Assembly: GCA_030731855.1 (NCBI GenBank)
Contig: JANQTG010000123.1
Location: 1-46,494 of the forward strand
Direction: 5' to 3'
DNA length: 46,494 nucleotides
DNA from: Cellulophaga sp.
Lineage (GTDB): Bacteria; Bacteroidota; Bacteroidia; Flavobacteriales; Flavobacteriaceae
The position numbers and the translations under genes were made by a program. The notes below the pieces were generated by a model, which did not search any database, had not been told where the DNA came from, and saw only the letters and a program-made list of their open reading frames with translations. Positions within the stretch are counted from its first letter, which is position 1. Each line of letters begins with the position of its first letter. Of this stretch, positions 9,769 to 18,633 are shown piece after piece.

Positions 9769-11506
9769 TTTTCTAAATCAAGATTATTTTTGGCCAATTA
9801 TTTTTGGTGGAATGCTGCTATGGTTGGTATTCGTTTGGAAAGAGTGGTCAGATGTTCTCAAATCGCGATTTTATGTTAACTCTTTTATCGGATTACTGGT
9901 CGTACTAGCACTGATAATGTTGGCTTTAAAACCAAATATTCAGAAAAATGTTGCATCAAGTATAGGGGTAGTCTTAACTCAAGGTTTTAATCAAGAACAA
10001 TTAGATAGTCTTAAAAAAGCACATAAAAAGTTAAAAGTTATACCGTATAAAATAAATCAACCTATTGGTAATGTTATAGATTCTGTAAGTTCATTATATA
10101 TTTTAGGAGGAGGATTAAAGTCTTTTGATTTTTGGCAATTAGAAAAAGTGCCTACTAAATTTATCAATGGGTACAGTCCTAAAGGAATCACAAAGTTAAA
10201 TTACCCAGCAAATGCTATTGTAGGAGACGAATTGGTTGTAAAAGGAAGCTATTCCGAAGGAAAAAAAGGAAATCGACTAGTACTTTCAAACCCAAGAGGA
10301 GCGGGCATTGATTCTATCGTATTAAATGGCTTAGCTCAAGAAGATTTTAAACTATCTATGAATCTTAAGCTTGTTGGAAAATTCAATTATACTTTGATAG
10401 AGAAAGACTCACTCGCAACGATACTATCAAGTGAGCCATTGCCACTACATATAAAAGAGCTAAAGTCATTGAAAATTTTGATGGTCAATAATTTCCCCAC
10501 TTTTGAAACAAAATACTTAAAAAACTATTTAGCAGAAGTAGGGCATCAAGTCACTATCCGAACTCAGTTGACTAAAAACAAGTTTAAATATGAATATTTT
10601 AATACAGAAAAACAGCCTTTTTATAATTTTACAGAAAAGCAATTAGAGGCCTATGATTTACTTTTTATGGACTTCGAATCTTATTCAGGATTATCTAAAA
10701 CGAATCTTTCATCACTTTGGAATAGTATAAAAAATAGCGGTATGGGTTTATTTTTACAACCTACAACACCCTTTTTTACGGTAGCTCCAGAAAGATCAGG
10801 ATTTTCATTTATCACAGATAAGACAATCAAAACAAGCTTAGCTTTTTCACCTAAATTAAGGCTAAACAAATTTCCTTATATTTTTGAAAGTAAGTTTGGT
10901 TTAGAACAAATACATCAGTACAAAAATCAACCTTTAACAGCTTATCATAGAATGGTAAATGGTCGCATAGGAACAACTGTACTGCAAAATACCTATGAAT
11001 TGCTTCTTAATGGTGATAAAAAGGTTTATGAGCAGTTTTGGGCTGAGGTGGTTACCAGTTTATCAAAACGAAATTTTACCGAAACGGAATGGCACTATGA
11101 TTCAAAATTTGCGTTTAAAGATGAACCCTTTCAATTTAAAATAAGAACTACGCTAGAAAACCCTGAAGTTTTCAATGACGATAGTGCACAAATTCCATTA
11201 CAACAAGATATTGAAATACCCAATAATTGGTACGGTACCACTTATCCAAAAAGGCTTGAGTGGCAACAGTTGCATTTTAAAAACGATTCCTTATCTACCT
11301 ACGACTATTATGTTATGGATACCTTGCATTGGAAATCCCTCTCCGAATTCCTTACTTTAGAAGAAAATCAGCGATATTTTAATGGAGCTACTATAAGCCA
11401 AAAAGAAACAAAATCTTGGGTTCCTATTAATCAATTTTGGTTCTTTTTTATATTTATTTTAGGAATGGGTTATTTGTGGTTAGCATCTAAATTATTTTCA
11501 AAATAA
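9752..11506 (+). CDS. Membrane protein of the MoxR/BatA operon
   Basis: 584-residue protein with two N-terminal helices (about residues 12-27 and 42-60), a large extracytoplasmic region and one C-terminal helix (FWFFFIFILGMGYLWLASKLF). The middle contains a segment beginning LKILMVNNFPTFETKYLKNYL that resembles the GATase-like or vWA-associated domains in the last gene of such operons. The ATG at 9752 overlaps the upstream gene by 17 nt; a second ATG one codon later is equally possible. It is the last gene of the six-gene operon and is followed by a hairpin at 11511. No specific function can be given. Confidence 0.7.
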   Translation: MMDQINFLNQDYFWPIIFGGMLLWLVFVWKEWSDVLKSRFYVNSFIGLLVVLALIMLALKPNIQKNVASSIGVVLTQGFNQEQLDSLKKAHKKLKVIPYKINQPIGNVIDSVSSLYILGGGLKSFDFWQLEKVPTKFINGYSPKGITKLNYPANAIVGDELVVKGSYSEGKKGNRLVLSNPRGAGIDSIVLNGLAQEDFKLSMNLKLVGKFNYTLIEKDSLATILSSEPLPLHIKELKSLKILMVNNFPTFETKYLKNYLAEVGHQVTIRTQLTKNKFKYEYFNTEKQPFYNFTEKQLEAYDLLFMDFESYSGLSKTNLSSLWNSIKNSGMGLFLQPTTPFFTVAPERSGFSFITDKTIKTSLAFSPKLRLNKFPYIFESKFGLEQIHQYKNQPLTAYHRMVNGRIGTTVLQNTYELLLNGDKKVYEQFWAEVVTSLSKRNFTETEWHYDSKFAFKDEPFQFKIRTTLENPEVFNDDSAQIPLQQDIEIPNNWYGTTYPKRLEWQQLHFKNDSLSTYDYYVMDTLHWKSLSEFLTLEENQRYFNGATISQKETKSWVPINQFWFFFIFILGMGYLWLASKLFSK

Positions 11507-11510
11507 ATCA

Positions 11511-11534
11511 GCTAAAAGTTTTATAACTTTTAGC
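11511..11534. terminator. Terminator-like hairpin after the MoxR/BatA operon
   Basis: A perfect 10-bp stem (11511-11520 with 11525-11534) with a TTAT loop, placed 4 bp after the last stop codon. The T run behind it is weak (AATTAATTCT), so termination may be partial. Confidence 0.6.
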
Positions 11535-11651
11535 AATTAATTCTATTGGGTTTGAGCATAAATTTATGGAAGTGTTTTTAACGTAGAAAGAAATAATGAG
11601 CAGCAATTATAGGCAACTTAAAAAACATTATATTTAAGCAAATTTATACCA

Positions 11652-12305
11652 ATGCACATACATAATTTCGAAAATCAGAATTCTATTTTAAATAAATTTA
11701 TAGCGGAATTACGAGATGTTTCTATTCAGAAAGATAGCATGCGATTTCGTAAAAATATAGAACGAATAGGAGAGGTGTTGGGCTATGAATTAAGTAAAAG
11801 CTTATCGTATCAAAACCAAACGATTACTACACCGTTAGGTGATAAAATAATGGCTTTAGCTACTGATAAACTAGTAATTTGTTCTATTTTACGAGCAGGT
11901 CTTGCTTTTCACCACGGGTTTTTAAATTATTTTGATGGAGCCGAAAACGGATTCATTTCTGCCTATCGACATCATGAAAACGATGCGGATGAATTTGAAG
12001 TAATCGTGAATTATTTTGCAACGCCTAGTTTAGAAGATAAAATTCTGATTCTTGCCGACCCAATGCTGGCGACAGGCAGAACTTTAGAAAATGTTTTACA
12101 AGGTTTAGAAAAGTATGGAAAGCCTAAACAAATTCATATTGTCGCAGTTATTGGTTCTGAAGAAGGTATAGCACATACTAAAAAAGTTTTTCCTGAAAAC
12201 ACGCACTTATGGATTGCCGCTGTTGACCCATCCTTAAATGCTAGAGGTTATATTGTTCCTGGTTTGGGGGATGCAGGGGATTTATCCTACGGAGAAAAAT
12301 TGTAA
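11652..12305 (+). CDS. upp: Uracil phosphoribosyltransferase
   Basis: 217-residue cytoplasmic enzyme that joins uracil and PRPP to form UMP in pyrimidine salvage. The PRPP-binding loop is ILADPMLATGRT (residues 133-144), ILRAGLAF lies near residues 79-86, and the C-terminal GLGDAGDLSYG resembles the uracil-binding end of the family (usually GDAGDRxFGT). The length fits well. It stands alone between the MoxR operon and the alginate locus and seems to be a housekeeping gene at the locus edge. It carries no alginate-type operator. Confidence 0.95.
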   Translation: MHIHNFENQNSILNKFIAELRDVSIQKDSMRFRKNIERIGEVLGYELSKSLSYQNQTITTPLGDKIMALATDKLVICSILRAGLAFHHGFLNYFDGAENGFISAYRHHENDADEFEVIVNYFATPSLEDKILILADPMLATGRTLENVLQGLEKYGKPKQIHIVAVIGSEEGIAHTKKVFPENTHLWIAAVDPSLNARGYIVPGLGDAGDLSYGEKL

Positions 12306-12368
12306 TAATTAAGATATCAGCAATTTTAAAAATCAAAAACTTCATATTTCATAATTTTACCCTTATAT

Positions 12369-12422
12369 TTTGATATGTAAGCAAAAAAACATACATTTGG
12401 TAAACCAGACTGGTTAACCAAT
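12369..12422 (+). promoter_or_regulatory. Promoter and operator of the PL6/PL7 alginate operon
   Basis: A Bacteroidetes promoter with TTTG at 12369-12372, a 19-nt spacer and TACATTTG at 12392-12399. A 26-bp operator covers 12397-12422 and is built from two TGGTNAACCA units (TGGTAAACCA and TGGTTAACCA) separated by GAC. The inner part ACCAG-A-CTGGT is itself a perfect palindrome. The operator starts inside the -7 box, so bound repressor would block RNA polymerase. It lies 25 bp upstream of the isomerase-like gene. Confidence 0.85.
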
Positions 12423-12446
12423 TTTAGATAGTTTCAATATTTCGAA

Positions 12447-13385
12447 ATGAAAAGAAGGGATTTTGTAAAACAAACAGCATTAGCAACAAGTTTAATTCCT
12501 TTTATGGGTTTCTCTAATAATAAGCTAATAACTAACGAAACCCAAGAACTATCGGTACATATATTCTCAAAACACCTTCAGTTTTTAGACTATAAATCGC
12601 TGGGAGAAATGGCTGCAGAAATGGGTTTTGCTGGGGTAGATTTAACCGTGAGGCCAAACGGACATGTTTTGCCTAAAAACGTTTCAAGCGATTTACCAAA
12701 AGCTGTTGAAGCTATTCGAAAAAGTGGTGCTAGTTGCGAAATGATCACCACCATCATTGAAAGTATTAAAAATCCTTTAGATCTTGCTGTTTTAGAAAGT
12801 GCTGCTGCGGCTAATATTTCTTATTATCGCTCTAATTGGCTTAAATATAAAGATGATGTATCAATGGAGGCTTCTTTACTTTTTTATCAAGATGAGATAA
12901 AACAATTAGGGGAATTCAACCAAAAAGTAGGTCTTGTGGGTTGTTATCAAAATCACGCTGGTACGTATATAGGTGCATCGTATTGGGAAATTCAAAAATT
13001 ATTAACAACCGTAAATCCTGATTTTTTTGGTGTGCAATTTGACGTTCGACATGCAATGGTTGAAGGCGGTAATTCTTGGGTAAACGGACTCAAACTACTA
13101 CACGAAAATATTAAAGTTATCGTGCTTAAAGACTATAAATGGGAAAAAGTGAATGGCAAATGGACTATCGTTAACACCCCTATTGGTGAAGGAATGGTTG
13201 ATTTTGATGCGTATTTTAAACTATTGAAAAAGTACCAACTAAAACCTCCTGTTTCACTCCATTTAGAATACGATTTAGGGGGAGCAGAAAAGGGAAATAC
13301 ATCTATAAGCGTCGATAAAAAAGTGGTTTTTGATGCTATAAAAAAAGACCTAAAAGAAGTACAACGTTTATGGCGAAACGCTTAA
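12447..13385 (+). CDS. Exported sugar isomerase/epimerase-like TIM-barrel protein
   Basis: 312-residue protein of the xylose isomerase-like TIM-barrel superfamily (AP endonuclease 2 fold), which includes sugar-phosphate isomerases, epimerases and inosose dehydratase-like enzymes. Segments that fit the fold include MAAEMGFAGVDLTV near the N-terminus, CYQNHAGTYIG and VQFDVRHAMVEGG in the middle, and HLEYDLGG near the C-terminus; these are the usual places of metal-binding Glu, His and Asp. The N-terminus is a Tat-like signal (MKRRDFVKQTALATSLIPFMGFS), so export is likely. It is the first gene of the operator-controlled lyase operon, 36 bp before PL6. The substrate is unknown; a periplasmic action on a uronate product is my inference. 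Confidence 0.75.
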   Translation: MKRRDFVKQTALATSLIPFMGFSNNKLITNETQELSVHIFSKHLQFLDYKSLGEMAAEMGFAGVDLTVRPNGHVLPKNVSSDLPKAVEAIRKSGASCEMITTIIESIKNPLDLAVLESAAAANISYYRSNWLKYKDDVSMEASLLFYQDEIKQLGEFNQKVGLVGCYQNHAGTYIGASYWEIQKLLTTVNPDFFGVQFDVRHAMVEGGNSWVNGLKLLHENIKVIVLKDYKWEKVNGKWTIVNTPIGEGMVDFDAYFKLLKKYQLKPPVSLHLEYDLGGAEKGNTSISVDKKVVFDAIKKDLKEVQRLWRNA

Positions 13386-13421
13386 TAAACTTTAAAATTT
13401 TATAAATTTTACCATACAATT

Positions 13422-15725
13422 ATGAATCAAAAATTCACCTTATTATTTTTTATCGTTTTCTTCCTTTTTGTTCAACAAAATCTATTTTCTCAAACAGTTA
13501 ACGTAAATACTTCTGCGGAACTTAAAGCAGCCATAACAAACGTAAAAGCGGGTAGTGAAATTGTTATGAAAAATGGTGTTTGGAAAGATCTTCAAATAAA
13601 ATTCTACGGAAAAGGTACAAAAGAAAATCCGATTACTTTAAGGGCAGAAACTGCGGGAAAAGTTAGTATCGAAGGGGTTTCAAATTTAAGCATAGGAGGA
13701 TCTTACCTTGTTGTAAAAGATTTACATTTTAAAAACGGATATACGCCAAGTAGTAGTGTTATTCAATTTAAAATTAGTAATGATACTATTGCAAATTATA
13801 GTCGTATTACCAATTGCGTTATTGATGAATTTACACAACCAAACCGAGAAGTTTCTGATCATTGGGTAGAATTTTGGGGAAGACATAATCAATTAGATAA
13901 CAGTACTATTGTCGGAAAATCTAACTTTGGCCCTACGGTTCGGGTATTTTTAAAAGGAAATGAACATATTTATAATTACCATCAAATTATAAACAATCAT
14001 TTTGGACCAAGACCTAGAAAAGGAGGTCCTCACGGTGAAACCCTACAAATAGGTGATAGCGATACCTCTATGTCGCCATCTTATACAAATGTTTCTAATA
14101 ATTATTTTGACAAATGCAATGGCGAAGTAGAAATTATATCTAACAAATCGAACTTTAACGAGTATAGAAATAATATCTTTTTTGAAAGCGAAGGTTCTTT
14201 AGTATTGCGACATGGTAACTATTGTATTATTGATGGCAATGTTTTTATTGGTAATGATAATTCAGACTTTATAGGCGGAATTCGCGTAATAAATACCGGA
14301 CATTGGATAACCAACAACTATTTCTATAAAATAAAAGGTAACGAATTTAGAAGTGCTTTAGCGGTCATGAACGGGATTCCAAAATCGCCTTTAAATCGGT
14401 ATAATCAAGTCACCGATGTTGTAGTGGCTTATAATTCTTTTATCGATTGTAAATCGCCTTTTCAGTTTGGAGTAGGTGCCAATGTAGATAAAAAAAACGT
14501 GTTGCCGGCTTCTGAAATTCGCTCTGCAAGACCAGAACGCATGCTTTTGGCAAATAATTTAGTGTATAATAGTATAGCTGATACCATTCCAGTGATAAAC
14601 TACGATGATGTAAAAGGGGTAACTTTTAATAACAACATTCTTAATAGTGAAAATAAAAGTAATGTTACCGATAAAGGAATCATCACTAAAGATTTTGACG
14701 TAACAAAAGTTTCCGATTATCTTTTTGTACCTAGTAAAAATGAAGAAGATGTGTACCAAGGTTTCGATTTTGAAACTATAAAAACCGATCTTTTTGGAAG
14801 AAACAGACAAGAACAAAATAGTATAGGTGCTATTCGTTTTCCTGTAAAAGAGAATTCTGTACTGATTAAAAAAGAATTGTATGGAGCCAAATGGTTTTCT
14901 GAAACAGATGAAAATTATAAGGCTAAGACTATTCAAGTAAGTTCAGCAAAAGCGCTACAAACAGCACTAAAAAGCGCCAAATCTGGAGATATTTTGAGCT
15001 TGAAATCAGGTATTTATAAATTTAACGACCCGTTGGTCATCAACAAAGCGATAACGATTACGTCTTCAGACCAAAGTAAAAAGGCAGAATTGAGATTTAC
15101 TTCAGAAAACCCGGGTTTTCAAATGCATCCAAAAGGCGAATTACATTTAGAAAATGTAGTCTTAAAAGGAGACGAGACGCAAGATGCGATTGTTACTTTG
15201 GTTGAAAACATGTCTAAAGGGTATAATCTATTTATAGAAAATACGGAAATATCGAATTTCAAAAGTGTGCTTATGGCTTATAAAGCATCTTTTGCAGATA
15301 CAATTTCTATAGATAATTCTAGTATAAAGGATTGTTTATCAGGTATTCATTTAAACACAGAGGTGGATTCCAAAGGCGATTACAATGCTGAATTTGTGCA
15401 TATTACTAATTCTACTTTTGATAATGTGCAGTCTACAGTTTTAAATTATTATCGTGGTGGGTATGATGAATCTACCATAGGAGGAAATTTAGTATTGAAA
15501 AATAATACATTCACTAATTCTGGTGGCGCTGACGAAAGTGGATTATTGATTCAGAATTTTGGAATAGTAAATGTTGATTTCTCCGATAATACCTTTAAAG
15601 ATAATCCGGTAAAAGAAATTGCCATTTTATGGGGCGAAAAAGGTCAGAAACCTGTAAATAATACCATTATCAATTCGGGAGAAATTAAAATTCAACAAAA
15701 TTTAGTTCAAAAATTAATGTATTAA
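13422..15725 (+). CDS. PL6-family alginate lyase, two beta-helix domains
   Basis: 767-residue secreted polysaccharide lyase of family 6 (chondroitinase B-like parallel beta-helix). A signal peptide ends near FLFVQQNLFSQ. The catalytic domain has Glu235, Glu237, Lys242 and Arg263 in GEVEIISNKS and LVLRHGN; their spacing matches the calcium-binding glutamates and the catalytic Lys/Arg pair known for the two-domain PL6 enzyme AlyGC. A second beta-helix region starts near residue 505 (QVSSAKALQTALKSAKSGD), repeating the start of the first domain, so this is the long two-domain type, often exolytic or poly-G/MG active. It should release unsaturated uronates from alginate in the periplasm or outside the cell. 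Confidence 0.92.
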   Translation: MNQKFTLLFFIVFFLFVQQNLFSQTVNVNTSAELKAAITNVKAGSEIVMKNGVWKDLQIKFYGKGTKENPITLRAETAGKVSIEGVSNLSIGGSYLVVKDLHFKNGYTPSSSVIQFKISNDTIANYSRITNCVIDEFTQPNREVSDHWVEFWGRHNQLDNSTIVGKSNFGPTVRVFLKGNEHIYNYHQIINNHFGPRPRKGGPHGETLQIGDSDTSMSPSYTNVSNNYFDKCNGEVEIISNKSNFNEYRNNIFFESEGSLVLRHGNYCIIDGNVFIGNDNSDFIGGIRVINTGHWITNNYFYKIKGNEFRSALAVMNGIPKSPLNRYNQVTDVVVAYNSFIDCKSPFQFGVGANVDKKNVLPASEIRSARPERMLLANNLVYNSIADTIPVINYDDVKGVTFNNNILNSENKSNVTDKGIITKDFDVTKVSDYLFVPSKNEEDVYQGFDFETIKTDLFGRNRQEQNSIGAIRFPVKENSVLIKKELYGAKWFSETDENYKAKTIQVSSAKALQTALKSAKSGDILSLKSGIYKFNDPLVINKAITITSSDQSKKAELRFTSENPGFQMHPKGELHLENVVLKGDETQDAIVTLVENMSKGYNLFIENTEISNFKSVLMAYKASFADTISIDNSSIKDCLSGIHLNTEVDSKGDYNAEFVHITNSTFDNVQSTVLNYYRGGYDESTIGGNLVLKNNTFTNSGGADESGLLIQNFGIVNVDFSDNTFKDNPVKEIAILWGEKGQKPVNNTIINSGEIKIQQNLVQKLMY

Positions 15726-15758
15726 TTGGATTAATTTCCATCGAAAAAATCGCTATAA

Positions 15759-16805
15759 ATGAAAAAAATAATAGGTGCAATTCTTATACTTTTATGGGGT
15801 ACTGCTTGTAAAAATAATGCTAAAAATACGCTAAAGGAAACTACTCAAATTCAACCACTTTCGGAGGTAAAATATCCAAGTGATGTACTTCCGTTTATGG
15901 AGCAATGGACTATTTTATGTGGCGATGGCACCAAAAAGGAAAACCTAGTTGGTTTTGAACATAAAGATTTCTTTTTTGTTGAAAATGATGGCTTTACAGA
16001 TTGGGTGGTTTATAAAACACCAAACTCGGGTATTACCTCCAGAACATCGAGCAATACTAGAACAGAAATGGGGCAAATAAAACATTGGAAACCAATGGAA
16101 GGTGGCAAATTAACGGGTACATTAAAAGTACAACATGTTTCTACATCAGGCGATGCTCGGGTTGCGGCATCTTATTCGGTAGTTATAGGACAAATTCATG
16201 GTACAGAAGGCCACGAAAATGAACCTCTAAAAATTTTTTATAAAAAATTTCCAGGACACACAAAAGGATCTGTTTTTTGGAACTATGAAATTAATACAGC
16301 AGGTGATGATAATTCAGGAAGATGGGATTATTCAACAGCTGTTTGGGGCTATGATATGTCGGTCGTTGGTTCAAATACAGATTTATATCCGAAAGAACCT
16401 GCAGATGGTATTGCCTTAGGGGAGGAATTTAGCTACGAAATAAACGTATTTAAAGGCATTATGTATTTAAGATTTGAAAGTGAAAATCATAAAACTAAAA
16501 CCTTTACTAAAAGTTTAATAAAGTCTGAATTTACTAAAGAACTACCACAACAAATAAAAACTTTATATGCCTCCATAGGTCGCGATGGATTAGAGCGCGA
16601 GAATGCTTATGCTGGCGAATTACAGAATTTTAAACAAGGGGCTTACAACCAAACCAATGGAAAAAAACCAGAAGATAATTTAGTTTGGAGTACGGGTTCA
16701 GAAACTTATAATGGTGATATTTCAAAGCAATACGCAAATGGTTGTTATGCTGAGGTATGGTTTAGAGAAGCGACGGTAGGAGAAGCGACAGCACCAAATA
16801 ACTAG
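15759..16805 (+). CDS. PL7-family alginate lyase, lipoprotein
   Basis: 348-residue alginate lyase of polysaccharide lyase family 7 (beta-jelly roll). The three family motifs are present: RTE at residues 101-103, Q145-I-H147 and FKQGAYNQ with catalytic Tyr296. A lipoprotein signal with Cys17 (WGTAC) suggests membrane anchoring, perhaps on the cell surface. It is strongly similar to the PL7 at 18634: a stretch from about residue 134 (VAASYSVV) through QIH, HENEPLKIFYKKFPGHTKGS and INTAGDDN is nearly identical. Its stop is one base before the GntK-like gene, so the two are co-transcribed. Poly-M or poly-G preference cannot be read from sequence. Confidence 0.93.
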   Translation: MKKIIGAILILLWGTACKNNAKNTLKETTQIQPLSEVKYPSDVLPFMEQWTILCGDGTKKENLVGFEHKDFFFVENDGFTDWVVYKTPNSGITSRTSSNTRTEMGQIKHWKPMEGGKLTGTLKVQHVSTSGDARVAASYSVVIGQIHGTEGHENEPLKIFYKKFPGHTKGSVFWNYEINTAGDDNSGRWDYSTAVWGYDMSVVGSNTDLYPKEPADGIALGEEFSYEINVFKGIMYLRFESENHKTKTFTKSLIKSEFTKELPQQIKTLYASIGRDGLERENAYAGELQNFKQGAYNQTNGKKPEDNLVWSTGSETYNGDISKQYANGCYAEVWFREATVGEATAPNN

Positions 16806-16806
16806 A

Positions 16807-17301
16807 ATGAACAAGACGATATTTATCTTAGGAGTTTCAGGCTGTGGCAAAAGTACCATAGGGAAACTACTTGCCGAAAATTTAAGCATTCCTTTTTTTG
16901 ATGCCGACGATTATCATTCCAAAGAAAGCATTGCTAAAATGGAAAGAGGTAAGCCTTTAACTGATGAAGATCGTGCGGGTTGGTTAGCAACTTTAAACCA
17001 ATTAGCTAAGGACCAGCTAAAACAAAATAGTTGCGTCATAGCTTGCTCTGCTTTAAAGGAAAGTTATAGGAACATACTACAAAATGGTATTGAAGATACT
17101 GCGAAATGGGTCTATTTGGCTGGAAATTTCAAAGAGATAAAAGCAAGAATAGAACAACGAGAAAATCATTATATGGCATCAGATTTACTGCAATCTCAGT
17201 TTGATACTCTTGAAGAACCTAAAAATGCTATAAAAATAAATATCCATTTAACACCGAAAGAAATTGTAGAACTCTTAAGGCCTAAATTAAATCAATTCTA
17301 A
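16807..17301 (+). CDS. gntK: GntK-family sugar-acid kinase
   Basis: 164-residue P-loop kinase of the gluconokinase (GntK) family, which phosphorylates gluconate to 6-phosphogluconate. The Walker A GVSGCGKST is at residues 9-17, followed by FFDADDYHS, KMERGKPLTDEDRAGWL and CVIACSALKESYR, all typical of GntK. Length is normal. It lies between a PL7 lyase (1 bp upstream) and an NRAMP-like transporter (4 bp downstream), inside the alginate operon. Alginate breakdown gives KDG, not gluconate, and no PfkB-type KDG kinase is in the window. The enzyme may therefore phosphorylate KDG or a related acid; this is inference. A gluconate role remains the default. Confidence 0.85.
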   Translation: MNKTIFILGVSGCGKSTIGKLLAENLSIPFFDADDYHSKESIAKMERGKPLTDEDRAGWLATLNQLAKDQLKQNSCVIACSALKESYRNILQNGIEDTAKWVYLAGNFKEIKARIEQRENHYMASDLLQSQFDTLEEPKNAIKINIHLTPKEIVELLRPKLNQF

Positions 17302-17305
17302 AAAT

Positions 17306-18577
17306 ATGCCTGAAAATAAAACTACGCTATGGAAAAAAATTATTGCTTTAATTTTAGGGTTTGGTCCTGGAATTTTTGCCATTGGCTATACTATTGGAAC
17401 AGGTAGTGTAACCTCTATGATTGTTGCAGGGAGTACCTTTAATATGCAGTTATTGTGGGTGCTTTTATTGAGTTGTTTTTTCTCTGGTCTTTTAATGTTT
17501 GTTTATGGTAATTATGCCTTAATAACTGGTGAAACAGCACTTTTTGGTTTTAAAAAACATTTAAAATATGGTAAGGTTTTAGCAATCGTCATTATAGTTG
17601 GAGTTACGTTTGGGCAATGGAATTCACTTATGGGTATTTTAGGAATTTCTTCTAATATTATTTATGAAATATTAGCCGTAAATTTTGATGGGTTAAGTGG
17701 TTACAAGTATCAAACTGTTTTAATAACAGCCATTACAATCATTATTGTTTTTTACTTTTTAATGTTAGTAGGTAAATATACTTTCTTTGAAAAAATATTA
17801 GTCATTTTTGTAACATTAATGGGAATGTCGTTCGTACTATCATTACTTTTTGTGCAACCACTTTCTATAGATGTTGTTAAAGGATTAATCCCCACTATTC
17901 CTGATGTACCAGGAGGTAAAATGTTAGTTGCTGCATTTGTTGGCACTACAATGGCTTCTGCAACTTTTTTATCAAGACCCTTATTTGTAAAAGGAAAAGG
18001 TTGGACGATTAAAAATTTAGATCAGCAAAAGAAAGATTCCATTACAGCTGCAATTTTAATATTTATTATAAGTGGGGTAATTATGGCAGTAGCTGCCGGA
18101 GCATTGTATTATGATGGAAAAGTAGTAACTCAAGTTTTAGATATGGCAAATACCCTAGAGCCAGTGGCGGGTAAATGGGCGGTTACTATTTTCTTTTTTG
18201 GAGCCTTAAGTGCAGGTTTATCTTCTATTTTTCCTTGTTTATTAATAGCACCATTATTGTTGGCAGATTACCAATCGGGTGAATTGGATACTAATTCTCG
18301 TCAATTTAGAATAATAACGGGTATTGCTTGTTTAGTGGCTTTAATTGGGCCAGCATTTGATGCAAACCCCATTGAAATTCAAATTTTATCTCAAGTTTTT
18401 AACGTTTTTATTTTACCATTAGTAGTGTTGGGTATTATTATCATGGTGAACAACAAAAAAGTTATGAAAGATTATAAGACTAGTCTTGCTGTAAATATTG
18501 GGTTGTATGCAGCATTATTTTTCTCTTGTGTTGTTTCTTATGCAGGAGTTATGGCTATTATAGAAAAATATTTTTAA
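17306..18577 (+). CDS. NRAMP-like transporter lacking the metal-binding motifs
   Basis: 423-residue inner-membrane protein with about 11 helices, related to the NRAMP divalent-metal transporters (LeuT/APC fold). The start GPGIFAIGYTIGTGSV aligns with the NRAMP helix 1 motif GPGxxxxxAYxDPGN, but the DPGN metal site is replaced by IGTG (residues 30-33). The helix 6 motif around MPH is replaced by GTTMASATF (213-221), keeping only the Met. The Asp and Asn ligands of true NRAMPs are thus absent. It is embedded between a sugar-acid kinase and a PL7 lyase in an alginate-controlled operon, so it may move a sugar acid or another organic solute. That substrate is inference; the fold relation is strong. 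Confidence 0.8.
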   Translation: MPENKTTLWKKIIALILGFGPGIFAIGYTIGTGSVTSMIVAGSTFNMQLLWVLLLSCFFSGLLMFVYGNYALITGETALFGFKKHLKYGKVLAIVIIVGVTFGQWNSLMGILGISSNIIYEILAVNFDGLSGYKYQTVLITAITIIIVFYFLMLVGKYTFFEKILVIFVTLMGMSFVLSLLFVQPLSIDVVKGLIPTIPDVPGGKMLVAAFVGTTMASATFLSRPLFVKGKGWTIKNLDQQKKDSITAAILIFIISGVIMAVAAGALYYDGKVVTQVLDMANTLEPVAGKWAVTIFFFGALSAGLSSIFPCLLIAPLLLADYQSGELDTNSRQFRIITGIACLVALIGPAFDANPIEIQILSQVFNVFILPLVVLGIIIMVNNKKVMKDYKTSLAVNIGLYAALFFSCVVSYAGVMAIIEKYF

Positions 18578-18633
18578 GGGTGAATTTTTTAACTTACAAA
18601 TACCTAAAAAAAATTATATACATAAGATTAAAT

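Noticed and set aside
18526-18633. N-terminal extension of the second PL7 overlapping the transporter gene
   Set aside because: The ATG at 18634 gives a proper lipoprotein signal; the extension is a frame shadow of the transporter 3' end.
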